A stretch of 64,000 nucleotides of DNA from Mycteria americana (GCF_035582795.1 NC_134370.1:50083501-50147500); one strand, 5' to 3'. Numbered from the stretch's first letter, positions 43,276-57,638 are shown. The notes: a model not told the origin generated them from the letters alone. Numbers and translations: made by a program.

Positions 43276-46023
43276 TCATCTTTCCTGGCATTGATAATAG
43301 CACCCTTTGACTTGTGTGCTGAAGCCTGTGTTTTAGCCTTCATGTTTGTCTCCTCTGGAGATCAATTTTTTGGCAAGACAAATAAAACCTCCATTCAAAG
43401 CAATTTAAAGGTGAAAAATTTCCTGCTTCTTAGCCAAATTAATTAGAAAATACCATATATCCATACGTTTTCCACAGAGTTATTCCTACTGTGTTAGGAG
43501 GTCTCTTGGTGAACTACTCTGGGGAGACAGAAGCATGTGAGGCACCAAGCAGCTCATTATTCAGAGAATTAGCACAGGAATGGACAAGGCCACAAACAGC
43601 TTACAGCTGTACTGCCTCAAGAAGTGGTCCTTCAAGAAGAGGCATGAAATATTAGCTGGGGAGTTATGGGACACTTTCAGAGCCTGTTGACCATCTGACT
43701 AGAGCTCTTGCCTCTCCCAGTCTCATACCAGCAATTAAGGCACTTCAGATAAAAAGAGAAAGAGGTCTGCAGAAAGAAAAGCTGAGTGAAAACACATACT
43801 GCAAATTATCAAATCAGCCAGCACATACAGTACTCTCCCAGTGCAGGCCACAGTGTGTGTGTCTACACAAATTCCCCGAGGTGCTGTGTGTACCGTGTGA
43901 TGCTGGGGTTACCTGACTTACTTTACTGAATGCTGTAGTAAATGGTTGCACAAAATCCAGTGTAAATACCAAAGTACAAGCTACAGCTGCCCCTGAGGAG
44001 CTTTAACTTATGCACTATCCCATAAAACTCCCAGGTAGGGAAATGAGTCTGAATGCTTTCTTATTCCATAACCCCTTCGTGGTAAAGTATTCTGCACTGA
44101 ATGTTTCCATTGTTCAATACAGACGGGGGAAATAAGATTAGCTTGAGATGGAATATCCCATTTTCTCATGCAGTATGTTCTCTAGCCAACTCAAGCTTGC
44201 TGGTTTGGCAGAATTCAGGGCTCTCCAAAGACAGTGATTTTTTTGAAGGCTGACAAAGTTAAGTTTGGCACAAACACATGCATTCCATGCCATACCCTAC
44301 CCTCAGGTGTTATATGTAGGGCTAATGTTCTGCCAGAGCATAAGAGAACAGCACACCAGAGCCTGTTTTGCCTAACAGCTGAATTGTGACTTGGAACTGT
44401 AGCTTTTCTTTTAACAGTATTAGCAACCTGGTCCCTTATTTCTCCTCATTAAATATAACATAACTGCACCTTACCCAATATGTAAAGTAATGCACATTTT
44501 CTTATTTGCTGAATGTCTTGTTTCAGTGAAAAGCATGAATCTCTCTAATCATGTAACCTAACTGAATGTAGAAATCAATCCTGAAGACTGTCTGTCTACT
44601 TTGTTGCATGTGTGGCCAGCATTTTACAGGGAGAAACAAATAATGAGTACTTGTGTTAACTTGATGATGGAATGAATACCTTAGACAGAAGAATTTTTAG
44701 ATGAATCTCCACAGCACTAAAATTTCAGGAAACCTCCTTATAATGTGCACAACACTCTCCAGTTCCAAATGTAACCCTCAAGGAACACATGCATAAATTA
44801 TAATATATCCACTGGGGAAACCTCTGAAATCCCTCAAAAAAGGGGGAAATGCATTTTAGGGGGCAGTCTACTAAACTGCCTGCTTTTAAATACAATTTCA
44901 AATCAGGAATAATTAACGGCTGAATTGTGGTTAGCACTTAGATATTATAAAGAGGAAAAAGCAAAAACAATTTCTGCATGCTTTCATTACTGTGTAGAGA
45001 ATGGAAAAGATTATAATTTGAAAATGTCTGGTGAGCTTTTTCTCTTAAACCTTTTGATTAAAGTACTTCTGTGCCTTGAATCCTGAAGAGTTTGACCAAA
45101 ATAAAGATACCATGCAAACCTCTAATTCAGATATATTCACATACTGCTCATCTAATAAAATAATCAAGCTAAGATGTCCAAGGAAGACTAACATATCTCT
45201 AAGGTAGAAAGTGTTGTCTCCTCTGGAATATTATGTTAAATGTTACTGAGATCAGGACACATTCTGCACTCCATTGTAGGGGTTGGAGGATCACAGGAAA
45301 AAGAGCTATGTCTTTTCCAAAAATACTTCTGGTCTAGCACTTGTGTGATAAAAATGGATCCAAGTAAATATAACTGTTGATATTCCCCTGAACCACACAC
45401 CTGCCCAACAGACAGCTCACAGAGGACGGACTGCTCTTCACCATAGTCACATGGCACTTAGACATCTGAGCAGGAGCTGCCTATACAGTGCATTACTCCT
45501 TTTCTGGCACCAGAGCTGCCCTGTCCAAGCGCAGCTGGGCTGTCCAGCATTGGCAGTTTTAAGCAACCCGATCCGAGCATAGCCTCTAGGCAAGGCAAGC
45601 TTCACATCTGATGCATGTGTCCTCTCTAAATCACAGAAATGCAAGTGGCCAAAGACGGAAACTATTTTTTCAATGTTCTTCTCAATTTCCCTGCTTTTAC
45701 CTCTGAGTGATTATCGTTTTGCCAATTCTGATTTGGCTGCTGCTTCTTTAGTGTTTGATGGATATAATCATGAGGACACTGGGAAGGTACATCATAGTAA
45801 TTTTCTTCCTGAGTCATTTTATTGGCTCTGTTCAGAAGCTGTTCGCAAATACAACAGCTTCTGCCACTTCAAAGCAGACACAGCCTCTTTGCAAAAATGG
45901 GAAAATGCAGACTCCAGGGAAAGTAATCAATTCACTGGTAGAGTGAAAGTGTTTAGTGGGTTCAGTAACTCCATGTAAGGGATCAGCTGTGCCAACGGGT
46001 AGCAGCATGCAGGCAGCACTCAC

Positions 46024-46210
46024 CTCGTGGAGGTCGCAGTTCAGTGATGTTCTCAGTGGCTTCATCGTCTGAATCTTCAGTTGCTACCACCTTGTACCTG
46101 TTGCTGCTCTGTTTGTTCAGTACATGTGGGACCTGCAGCGCAGCCTCTCTCTCTGCAGCCAGATCCAAATCCTGCTGAGCAAGGTGGGCCCTCAGCTGCC
46201 TGATTTCAAA
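46024..46210 (-). CDS. TMEM266: TMEM266 exon: end of coiled coil and start of tail
   Basis: 187 nt on the - strand, phase 0 in and phase 1 out. It encodes FEIRQLRAHLAQQDLDLAAE then REAALQVPHVLNKQSSNRYK, then an acidic VVATEDSDDEATENITELRP and PR. The first 25 residues continue the heptad pattern of the previous exon; the remainder is less conserved with human. The borders are ctctag|ttt and cgag|gtgagt. Confidence 0.94.
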
Positions 46211-48629
46211 CTAGAGGAAGAAACACCACCACATACTGATGTCATATAAGCATGGCCAGAAGTCTATATTCTACAGTTGGGGACCTATTACTCATTTTAT
46301 CACTAAACCACTACAAACTGGTGACAGTAAATACAATGTGGTTGAGCCAGGATGTGAGTCCAAGCTGCTGATGCTCTCCCAGAGCCCATGTGAGCTGAAC
46401 AGTTGTTCACATAATCTAAAAATAATGACTGCCTCACGCTGGTCTTCTATTTTGTACATGTCTACATTCTGAATATATGATTTTGGACAATTTTTAACAG
46501 ATCTAACTGCCAAATCAAATGAAATCTTTATAGAAGACCACCCTTAACAGGCATCTAGGGATTTAGGTTCATGACAAACATCCCTAATCTGCTAGACTTT
46601 GTAATGAAGATTTCTGTGGAGGGAGGTTCTCTAAGCAGTACCCAGAATGGTCCTCCCCCACTAACTGGACAAGGGGGAGGGACACCACAGTCCTTTTCCA
46701 GCTTCAAATCTTCTGTACTCAACAATGTGCAGAAAACCCTGGGGAAGGTTGCCACTTTTCTGGCCATCCCCCTCAAATATATGAGCCATGGCAGTTAATG
46801 ACTTTCTGCAGTCAGAAGGGTATTTGCCTTGTGACTGGTGTTATAAAGCAGACACTGACAAAAAGACAGAAGCTACCAGGTACAATCTGATTGATGGACA
46901 CAGCGTATTTCTCTTGTGTTTGACAGCCATAGGTCTTCCACAACACGAGAAGGAAAACAATTTTTCTGGAGAGGCTGCAGAGACCCTTTAAACCCTTAAA
47001 TAGGCACTACAAGATCCTACTGTCCTTCCTGTCTCCCATCCAGCACAGCTATGGGGCCGCGTGGCAGAGGGTTTCTCTTTTTTAAACTCTTTTTAAGATC
47101 AGTAGTACAGCAGTGACGAAGTCATGTCTAATTATATAGGGTCTGAGAGGGGAAAGCAAATGAGCCGAGTAATAGGTTAAGGCATTTAAAATTTAGCATT
47201 GCTGGGCCTCCCATAGTTCAAGGCCTGAAAAGCCATCAGAAAGCATGATGCTACGGCGAGCCACACTGCACCTGTCACTCCACATTTACAACAGAAATGG
47301 AATTAGCACCTCAATGCTTGAAAACCAGTGTGTAACAGCATGTAGGCTAAATGAATCTGGTTCTGGCTTTTGCCTCTCAGATGCTGACTCAAATTACTTT
47401 GCTGTCAGATTTTGGAAATCCATCAGCAGACCTAGTTTGTTCCACTGTGATCCACATCAGACACAGCACAAACCCCAGGCACACTGCAGAGCACCAGCAG
47501 TTCCTCCAAGCTGTGTGAGCAACTGGAGGGGAAACAAGACAGAGTTTCCACAGATTTTAGAAAGAAAAAAAAAGAGGAAAGAAAAAGAGATTCCAGTTTG
47601 CCACATCTGGAGGCTATCTGCTTTCCAGAGCATAAGGGAAGGAACTACAATAACTGGAAGGACCACTGCAAGACTCAAATCTAGAGACCAGAAGGGCAGT
47701 TTAAGCTTTCCACATCACATTCAAACCACCTAATACAGGGATCTAACAAAGCACACAGCTTTTTCTCTGTCTTGAAATCAGTGGACAGAGGTCTGGCAGC
47801 TGCAGACAGCTGGCTGCATGAAATGCTCATTGCTCTTAAGCAAAGATCCGCTGGCAGTGGCAGTCAGAGGAGTCAGGTATTATCAGCACATGTCAAAATA
47901 CAGCCCAGCTCCTTGATTCCTTCAATGAAACCTCCATGGCAGATCCCAGATGGTGGTTTTTGTGTTAACCTATCAGCTAGGAAGAAGTAGAAAACTGGTA
48001 GTGCTAACTCTTTTCTAAGCCAGCCCTAAGCTTCCTGAGGCTTAAAGTGCCTGTGCCATACCAGAGGTGCCAGTATGAATGTGTCATTCAGCCAAGAAAG
48101 GACTGTCTGGAGTTCAACTTTACAACACAGAGAATTTCAGGTTTTATCCTTGACTTGAAAAAAAAAAGAAATCCCAAAATATCTTACATTTCACCTTTAA
48201 AGGGAGAAAGATACCCTTTCAAACAGTCCCTTAGTTTAAAGGAAGAAATGCACTCAAACATGATAGGCAAAAAATAAATCTGGAGATTTTTTTAATTATT
48301 GCCTAACCATATCTACTTGCCTAGCTCAAACTAAAAGGCAATAAGAATTAGGCACCATTACTGTTTTTCTGCATTTCACATTTCATCCTTCAAAAACATA
48401 CCTGTTTGTCAGAAAAATAAATATTGCCACTAAAATGCTGGCCTAGAGGCAGGATATGATTTCTTTTTTCATAGAAGAGAAAAAAAATGGCAGGCATTTT
48501 ATAACACAAATAGATAAAACTACCTAAAAGTCAGCTCAACAATTGTATTTCTGCATGACACCCAATTTAACCAGCTTAAGCATTTACAAAGATCTGCTGA
48601 ACCTTGTAACAATGAAAAGCTTGGAGGAA

Positions 48630-48735
48630 ATCACTGCATTTTACAGATGTGAAAAAGGAAGCACATTAGGTGATCTTTCCTGCTACAGTGAACCTACAGC
48701 AAAAATAGGGGAAGAGACCAGACTTTCTGATGCCC
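48630..48735 (+). mobile_element. Possible MIR/CORE-SINE relic
   Basis: CTGCATTTTACAGATGTGAA A followed by a GCACATTAGGTGATC segment and ACCTACAGCAAAAATAGG then GACCAGACTTTCTGATGCCC track the order of MIR 3' motifs (CATTTTACAGATGAGGAAAC, CACACAGC, GTCTGACTCC) with heavy divergence. Confidence 0.4.
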
Positions 48736-50577
48736 ACTTACATGTTCCAATCAATAAAGCAAGCGTTTCCAAATATCCACACATTATTGTCAATCTTTAA
48801 CATTTCCATGCCCAGTCACCATCCAGCTTTTAATAGATGAGTTCACAAATTTTATTGTTTAATATGGCTCTGCCAACAAGCTACGAACTACTCAGCCTGG
48901 CATGCGGCACCAAGCAGCAGTCTGCAACCATTGCTGGAATCACCATGTTGGATGACTACACTTTGTCCAAACAATTCTTTATTTCCTATTTGCATGGGAA
49001 AAATTACTACCTTGGTTGAATCCCAACCACACAGACAGCATGAGAAACTGGAATCCACAGAGAAAATTACTACCACACTTACTCAGGTGAACAGCTACTA
49101 CCTCTGGTAATGTCAAAACCAGAAGGGGCTTTGCTGCCATCTTATGTTTGAAAGACAGAAATACATGCTTGTGCCTAGAGCAGCAGAGGAAGCACCTGCT
49201 TATGAAGATCGCACAAACGTCACGTTCTAGCAGAAACTGAAACCTAGACCTGATGTCTTGGCTCATGCAACGCTGCCCTCATCCACTGAGGATGAGAAGT
49301 GAATGCAGGACTTGCAACTTTTTAAGCGATATGTGAACCCTCTTTTATTGCTAGCTGCAAACACAATCCCCATGCTTGTCTTATTTTCAGCTCTCAACAC
49401 TAAGCTAGTTCAGCTGATCTAAAATCCAGAATTGAACATGAGACTGTCAAGAACAGATATGAGGCTTGAATTCCTAGGCACAGTAAAGCAGCACAGTGCT
49501 CTGGACTTCAACATCGTGTGCAAGGTAATAGCACACAGAGATGTTCAGAAAGATAACAGCAGAAACTTATGTTGCCTACAAAAGCACACAGCTGCAGCTG
49601 GTTAACACAGGCTCTCCTTTCCACTTTTCCATTACCTCAGATGGTCAGCTTCCAGGTCCCATTCATGTTTGCCCTGAAGTGTATGTAGTCGTTAAAACAG
49701 TGGAAAGCTAGCATTAAATACTGTTGTATGTGTAACTGTAATTTTTTTATTGACAGAGGGTATTCATTGTGATAATGGTGTTTGTCTCACTCCCACATTC
49801 ACTGTTACTGATGCAAAGTGATCCATACAACATGTTCCATAGAGATGCAGAACCATAACTGTTACAGACACAGAGCATAACAGAGCCAAAACCCAACTCA
49901 ATATACTGCTTCCAAATGCAAACCCGAACTCTCTAAGTCTCTAGGATGTTCAAAAAGGGACTGGGTGGGATGGAAAATCACCATTTATCATAAGGATTGA
50001 TTTAAGAAAATGAAAAGACATTCAATACAATATCTAGGAAAAGTTAAACAAGAAACAGAGATTTTTGCTCACAAAAGGCATGCCTCTACTCAGGAGATCA
50101 GTTCAATATTAATTGTTTCCAATTATTACTTTAAAAATTATCCCATGATATTGTAGAACCTGGAATACAATTTTGGCCACTAGAAGCAACCCACTAAAAA
50201 CAAAGGTTAAGTCTAAGAGAAGTGGGTGTTCCTTACAGGCGTAATTCAATGAGACACTGCATAAGCAAATGATGTTTGTAGGTGCTTATATCCATTGAAC
50301 ATTATATTGAACACTGACCTCGGGCAGTTCTAATGTGTAAAAGAGCTAATGAGATTGCTCTAACTGCATGTCACGCAGTCCAGGGCAGATTAAATAAATC
50401 ATTAAAAGGTATAAAATATAACAGTCTTTTTAAGTAAAAATTCTGGGCCAAGTTAAACACATGAAATTTCTATTTGCAGGAGGCTCTGATGTAGCTATCT
50501 GTAGACTTGTGCCTCTCATACACACTACTGCAGGAGACCTGTACTGAGAAAACCGTGTTTCATACTTTCAGGTAGAC

Positions 50578-50640
50578 CATCCTTCCTTCAGCCTGTAAGG
50601 AAGGATGAATATTATGCTTATCATCGGGGGGGGGGGGGGG
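50578..50640 (+). repeat. Perfect 11 bp hairpin and poly-G run
   Basis: CATCCTTCCTT (50578-50588) and AAGGAAGGATG (50597-50607) are exact reverse complements around an 8-nt loop. A 15-nt G run follows at 50626-50640. Confidence 0.8.
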
Positions 50641-50989
50641 CCATACAAGCTTATACACATGCTTTGATTTGTTTAAATTAAGATTTACTCATAGGTATCA
50701 GCTCTGTGTTAAGAATCTGCGAAATCCCACAGACAGCCAGTGGGCAAATAATGCTGTTGTGGGGAAGATAACTTGTTACGATCAAGGAGACTAAGGTAAC
50801 CCATCTCCTGACTCAAGATAATTACAAACTGAGCACTGGTCCACTTGAGACTGCTACTGACATTATTTACCAGGACACCAATGATATTAATTATCTTTAA
50901 TTACATATACTTTGGTAGCTTCTGGTGGGTTCTTTTATCAATAAGTTCCTAAAATACTTTGCAATGGAAAAAATATATTTGAAAACTTC

Positions 50990-51190
50990 ACAGAATCACA
51001 GCATAATCTAGGCTGAAATGGACATGTGAAGGTCACCTAGTCTGACACCCTGTCCTGTCAAGTTTTGAATATCTCCAAGGTTGTATATACCACAACCTCC
51101 CTGGCAATCTGCTCCAGTGCCTGTCCATTCTCCTAGTAAAAATGTTTGTTCTTATATTTAATACGAATTTTGCACATTCCAGCTTGTGTA
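50990..51190 (-). mobile_element. Old CR1 LINE fragment
   Basis: CTTCACAGAATCACAGCATA, TCTAGGCTGAAATGGACATG, GGTCACCTAGTCTGACACCC and CTGGCAATCTGCTCCAGTGC follow the reverse complement of avian CR1 3' ends, more diverged than the 38.8 kb copy. Confidence 0.85.
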
Positions 51191-54100
51191 CTGTCACTGT
51201 GCACCTCTGAGGAGAGGCTAGCTACACCCTCCCATGAGGGAGTTGAAGACAGCAATAAAGGTGTAATACACCAGGCTAATGTGAAAATATACTTAATTAC
51301 CAAGAAAAAGGGAGATACAGACTGTCTCACATAAGAATGAATAACTAGGTTGTCAGGCATGAAGAGAAAGTTAATTGATGGTAAATTTAAACTTACTCAA
51401 GTGTTTTCAAAATTTGTTAAATGTCCTCTTATAGCACAAACTTAGCAATATTTTGGCAGGAAACAAACCAGAAAAAACTATGGGACACACCTGTGCACTT
51501 CCTCACTTAAAGAATGCATTGGGTGATTATTTATAAGCAGGTAAAATGACAGAACCTACCCAGAGCTCTAGATAACATCTCCGTTTACACACCTGGTTTT
51601 ATAAAACGTGCCACCCATCCTATCTGATGTTTTACAACATGCATCTAAGACTCAAAAAGGGACAGACTTTGCAGTGAATCATATAGTACTTCCCTTTAAT
51701 GGTCTAGCAACAGAGTATGATTGACATAGTTTCAGAGAGATCAATGAACATTTTAGCCAGAAGCTTACTCCTGTCTAAGGCAGGAGCAATAACTTTGCTC
51801 AATTCTATTAGTGCTGTCTGTATAGAATGCCCTGCCCTGAAACTCATCTGCCACTGGGATACAATCCAATGTTTATTTCCATTAGTTTAGCCATTGTTGG
51901 TAACAATAAAAATCAGAAGACAGTTGCAAACTAATGATTTATGGGCAGAATGAAACACAGGATGACCTTGGCTGTCTTCCATTCACCAAGAAAATGACTG
52001 GTAGTTAGAAATAAATTAAAATTATTGCAAAAGGATAACATAAGTTATTTCTCCGATAGGTAATTTTACCAGCTAAATAGCCCTGTCATTAAACTAGCAG
52101 CTGTTGTACAAATTATATTCCAAGATAAAAAAGAAATTATAGCTTCCATAGTTGTTGCAGCTTTGAGAATGATGAAAAACCCAATTCTATAGGAGCTGAC
52201 AGGAAAGGAGCTTTTGTGATAAGGCTGAATACATAGTCTTGGCTGGACTGTACTCAGCTGACTGACTCTTATGAAAGTTAAACAGAAAAGATCATGTAAG
52301 TAGATCTATTATCAGAAATGGAAATTCCTTTACAGGTGATTCCAGAGGAAAAAAGCAATCTTCCCTGACTGGAATTCGCATTGTTAATGAAATCTTTGGA
52401 ACTTTGTTTTGCAATTTAAGTTATTCTGATAAAACAATACCATCAGCAATATACTCTCTTCATATTTTTGATAGTAATTGCAGTGAGACTTTTTTACCTT
52501 TTACCTTTACCTATTTTTAAAAATCCCTGTTACTGTGATTGTTAATGTTTCTCATGTTTTGTGAAGTCCTGTAAAGCCATCTCAGCCCTTTCAGTATTTT
52601 CTGCCTTGACTGCCCTCATGCTCCACTCCCTTTTAATGACTTCTTTCTTGGCCAATGGAGAATAAATAAAACAGCAAACTATTCAAACAGTTTCAGTGGG
52701 GTACTACAGAGAACAAAGCAGTGGTCCGTGCAACTATAATTTATAAAATATATTCCGGTTTTTAGATGTATGGCTAGCCAAAAAACAACATCTGGAAAGA
52801 GTTTTCGTGTTTGCAAAAGTATGTCTCCAATGTCATTCAGGAATGGAAATGTACTTTATAGCTGTGATACCCTATCACTGGCCAAAAAAATATACAATTG
52901 ACAAAAGAAACAGAATTCAAAAAGTAAGATGAAGGGAGGTTGCATCTTTCCTGCTTTTATTTTTTTTAAAGCAGGAACTCCATTTTTGCCTGTCAAGTGT
53001 TAAGTATCAGCTTCAAAGCAGGAGGGCAAGGGACTTCTCAGAGAACTGGCCACCAATTATTTTTGTTTTAAATCCTGAACAAAACAGGCTAATTTTTTTT
53101 TCCCCAATTCCTCTTCAGAAATAATATTTTGTCTGAAACTTGCAAAATAATTTCATCTGCAGAAGATGCCAGACCTTGAGAATGTCAATCCCAATTGCCT
53201 GACAAGTGGCGAAGCAGTAAGAAACTGAACACCAGATCTCAGAAAAGGAAGTGTTGGAAAATCTTCTCAGGATGTTTTCAGCCCTGTCTATAATTAGTAA
53301 ATAAATGCAAATCATCAATGTGGTCACAAAGATCCAGCCTCAGGATGAATTGTTATCTACCATCCACTGCTGGGATGCAGGCAACCATGGTGGTTTGCCC
53401 ATTTTTCCTACTTGGGCTGACACTGGTGTGCCCCAGCATGTATCTGAGGCAACAGGTCAACCCCTATCGGCAGCTCCCAGCTATCCCATCTGCCCATGCC
53501 AGAGGTGCTACTACACAGACAAGGCAAACTGGAATCCCTCCCTGCTGGTGTTCCAGATTTGAGAACAGCCAGACCACTGCAGGCAACCCTTCACTCAAAA
53601 ACACAGACATGCGCATTTAAACTCCATGAACGAGCAACCCTTTAAAAAGGTCAGGAAAGATGATCAAATGAAAAAGCAAAAATATGGCAGAATTTTAGAC
53701 ATTAAATACCATTAGGAGACATTTTTCCCCACCAGATACTGTACACAATGTTAATGTGAATATTATAATGCTGACAACTTGTTCTTGACTGAATTATGAA
53801 GCTATTAATTTACAAAGGAAGGATGCAGTACTTGTGTCAATGTCTTATGTTGCTAACTGTAGCAAATTAGTACATTTACCTCATATTATACAGTCAAGAC
53901 ATTTATTTGGCAGTAAGTCAGGACAGTAAAATAAGAGGGATTAGGATGCTGTCATTTTTCTATAGTCCATATTTTTCCATAGCTGGTGACACTTGAAAGC
54001 TAGGAGAGAACCTGCTCTGTTGTCACAGATTTACTCATCTACCAATGCAGTATTACTATGTGCTTGAGGTACAGCTATGCTGTAACCATCAGAGCTCAGA

Positions 54101-55873
54101 TTAGGGCTACTATGCTCAGACAGTTTGCAAGCCAGGTATGCAGATAAGGAGTACATGGATCAGAATGGAGAGTGGCAAAAGCTGCTCCTGAACCCCACTT
54201 GGGATAAGAAGCCCACCTTTACTCAAAGACTATGAAATAATAACACCGAGAACTGTTTAGAGATTGAGAGTGTTATCTGGCTGCATATTATATTTCTTAA
54301 AAATTAATGTTTTCAAGTTTATGATTGTCAAGATCTTTAGCCTAATAGCATGGTCTAACAGACAAAATACTGCAACGGGACTCAAGAAATCGCTGATTTG
54401 CCTAATGTGTTTGGTCAAAGGATAATCTCTCCCCTGTAAAATGGGGTATATGTCATTTTCCTGTTTGTTCCACAACTATGACAGAAGCATTAATCACTTA
54501 ATATCATTGTGCAAAGTTGTGAGGAAGAGGACTACAGTTTTGCCACTGAAGATACTTACATAGTTGGAAGTAACTAATTTTTGACAAAAGTCAAGCCTAA
54601 GGTTTAGGAATTTGTTATGGTTAACATGAGAGACTGTCAAAAACAGTGTTATGAAATGACACACACTGTCAACAGGTCTTCCAAATTCATCATATATACA
54701 AGGCAACCTAACACCACCAAGAGTTCATTGCAGAATCCTAGGTTGAGATCCAGGAGACCTGGAACTAAATCTAAACAACCATTTGGGGACCTAAATACTG
54801 ATGGTTTCACAAGTATTTTAGGTTCCTCGGTGAAAGATGGGCACCTAAATCCCTGCTTCAGATTATGCCCCTTTTGGGCAGTTGGTCTGTTCTGCGACAA
54901 GTTGCCTCTCCTCCTGTCTGCACAAGTCTTTCAACTTTTTGACTGATTGAGCCATTCAGACTTACAGGTCTCCTCATTTTGTATTTGAAAAGCACTTACT
55001 ACAAGTGGGGAGCTGAAGCTAGACATCTCCAGGCTTTATATGAGGGCAACGATAACCTCGTAGTTACCCTTACAACTGAAACAAGAAGCAAGTCACTTGG
55101 GGGATCATTCTGTTGTGGTTTGATAGTCACCTGAATGCCCCGCTTAGCCTGGGCCTCAACATACGTCCCTGGTTTCTACTTTAAAGCAGGTTATTCAAGA
55201 ACTCATTTGCATGAGACAAACTGCAAAATCTCCTGGCTCATTGCCCAGTCAGTGGTTTTACACCTTTTTCACGTAAATATATTCATTTGAGATATTTTAA
55301 GTTTCACCTTCCCTTACTTCAGGACCGAGTCACTGAACATTTGGGGGCCTGGGAAGAGTCTTAAATCTTGACTTGCTTCCAGCAACTAGAAGCTTCTATT
55401 GCAACATTTTGAGTCTGCGAAAAGAGTCTCTGACTGACCTACAGGGAAGCTGCCTTCTCCATTTAAGGCAGGGAGATTCATTAGCTTTCAACTGCATATA
55501 CTTTTCCTAGTGATACGGCCTTAATATAGACGCAGTCTCCAACAATGGCAATGACTTTTGCATGTTCTTAGTATTATGTCAAGCTATCTGTACTCATTCA
55601 ATAAATTACATACTGGAAGCATTCTTATTCTGTTCTTCACATTTGTTTTCCTCACCTTAAAAAACACAAACACAGCAGCAGCAGGAGACAACTGCTGCTT
55701 GACAAATAGCATGCTGACAATATCCTGGCTGCAGCTTCCTTAACACTGAGACCTGTCACCTTACAACAGAAGTCCTACTGATATTTCTCAAACCTTAGCT
55801 TGCAGCGAAATACATGAACTGTTTGATTTGCCATGACAAGCTATGCGTAAATAAAGACATAACTGAACTTTAC

Positions 55874-55989
55874 CCCTTGTTCTTGGCAGATCTGGGTTAG
55901 TCTTTCCAGCTGCTCATCTTGAATAACCTTTGCCTTCTCATATTGCTGAATCATCATCTCCATCTCCACTTTCACTGGAAGGACATAGG
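55874..55989 (-). CDS. TMEM266: TMEM266 exon: S4 end and coiled coil
   Basis: 116 nt on the - strand, phase 1 in and phase 0 out. It encodes YVLPVKVEMEMMIQQYEKAK then VIQDEQLERLTQICQEQG, nearly identical to human TMEM266. After S4 the hydrophobic residues fall in heptads, as expected of the cytoplasmic coiled coil that dimerises the protein. The borders are tttccag|cct and aggg|gtaaag. Confidence 0.96.
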
Positions 55990-57499
55990 CTGGAAAACAC
56001 AAATAAGCACTTAAAGTAACCCAGCTGTGATTTCTTTTTTTATCAGAGGGAAAACCTTTACAGGCCAAAGAATGTCACCCCTTTCAAGAAATATAAGAGT
56101 ATATCTTATAGAAATAGCACTAGAGTGTTTCTTCTGGGGAAGAATTTCTAACATGTGAAATGCAGGTCATCAGCAGAGTCTAGATCTTGTTTGGTCAGAT
56201 CTCCATTTACCTGGCTGAGCTGAAATGCATCCTGCATGCTCTTCCTAGCTTCTGCTCCACTAATACAGATCTTTTCCAGTGTTTACCACAGATTTCCTGA
56301 CTTGCTGGGTAGGAGGATTTTCTGCTTAGAGTTAGGCCCATCCCCTCTAAACCTGAACAGCATGGCTCCCTTAGGAAAAGAACTATTCCAGAGCCCTAAG
56401 CATTTTATTCCTAGACTTTGTGGTAAGAAATAAGTCCTTAATGGAAATATCAGACTAAGAAGGATATTTTAAAAAACAAAAAGGCATTTATCTTCTATTG
56501 CTTTTCAAGCTACAGCCCAATTTTCAATAGGTCTTCTGAACGCCTCTGGAAATCTTGCTCCTGTCATAACTATGGCAAACCCAGACTGATCAGCAAACTG
56601 TTCAATGCATATTGGAATTCTTGATGTTTTCTGAAGCTACACAAGATCCTGGACTTTTCTTGTCAGAGGGCTACGACCTGTCCTCAACTCTGAATACAGA
56701 GTTTCCTGGGCATCTAAACCCAAAATAACAACTTCACTCTGATCTTTCACACATGAGCAAAGTGACCCTTCATTTATTCCTTTTCCACCTCTTTTCCCTG
56801 TAACCTGAAATATCTGAAACCACGGAACACAAAGTAGCCTACACTGAAGTCCTTGCTTCCGGCACAGTCACCAGTTCTGCTCTCTGCAAATTTGACTTGC
56901 TGAGGCTTTCTTATCCCCCCTGGTACTTCCCCAAGGAGGTCTGTGCAAAACAGTACCCATACATGCTTCATTATTATGCTGTACAACACACCGGCATTGC
57001 ACAGAGCACCTTCAGCATGGAACCCCCATGGTAAGAAAATGCTCCTGGAATCTTACACAAAAATTCTATGAAAGACAAGAACTTGGAAAAGAAAGCCCCA
57101 AGACAGAGCTAGCTATATGGAAATGGGAAGGATGCAGCAAATATCAGAAAAGCAGATTGGAAGCAATTATTTTGCAGAATCAGGAATGACATCTGGTGGC
57201 AAGAGACAGGAAGCAGGTCAGGGCATTTACTTTACAAGATAAGGGATGTAAAGGTGCCTAGCAGAAAAACAAACAAATCAATTATAAAGGCTCATAGGGA
57301 ACAGGAGATACAGCCATGAACTTGAGACCTACTCTCCTCCATGGGAGTCACAACTCTTTTCTGTTCAGTGCTTTTAAAATGTAAGAGGAAAGAGAACAAC
57401 AGAAACAGTGGTGGCAAGCAATCTTTTAATATTTTTAAAATCTCTTTTTTCCCAGTCTGCCAGGTAATTCTTGGAGTCACAAACTGAATCACCACTCAC
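55990..57499 (-). other. TMEM266: TMEM266 intron, 1.5 kb
   Basis: Unique-looking sequence. No repeat or exon recognised. Confidence 0.8.
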
Positions 57500-57638
57500 C
57501 ATCAATGATCCTCTTCACTCTCCATATTCGTAGTGTGATAATAAGGCTGATAGCATCCCATGGGCTGCTGGGGCCATTAGCCACTGTTGAGGCCACCATT
57601 GGTGCCAAGGACAAGATTATGACAGCACCATCAAACAC
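57500..57638 (-). CDS. TMEM266: TMEM266 exon: S3 and S4 voltage sensor
   Basis: 139 nt on the - strand, phase 0 in and phase 1 out. It encodes VFDGAVIILSLAPMVASTVA (S3, with the FDG motif common to Hv1-like sensors) then NGPSSPWDAISLIITLRIWR and VKRIID. S4 carries the positively charged series R-I-W-R-V-K-R of the gating helix. Compared with human it has T for M before LRIWR and I for V before ID. The borders are ctctag|gtg and gatg|gtgagt. Confidence 0.97.

Larger units (their letters stand above)
35079..46023 (-). other. TMEM266: TMEM266 intron, 10.9 kb
   Basis: Holds an AT palindrome (36102-36127), an antisense-to-window CR1 3' end (38759-38876), an older CR1 relic in + orientation (about 41600-41785) and a possible MIR-like relic (about 43155-43275). 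No exon was recognised. Confidence 0.8.
46211..55873 (-). other. TMEM266: TMEM266 intron, 9.7 kb
   Basis: Contains MIR-like relics (about 48630-48735, and weakly 46345-46400), an 11 bp hairpin followed by a G15 run (50578-50640), and an old CR1 fragment (about 50990-51190). The remainder is unrecognised AT-rich sequence. Confidence 0.8.

Noticed and set aside
46555..46798. Overlapping 73- and 75-codon frames on both strands
   Set aside because: Mirror frames of the same unremarkable sequence inside a TMEM266 intron, without splice sites or homology.
54690..54960. Possible ancient interspersed repeat with GGCACCTAAATCCCT motifs
   Set aside because: The motif looked familiar but I could not assign a family or boundaries, so it was not listed as a feature.
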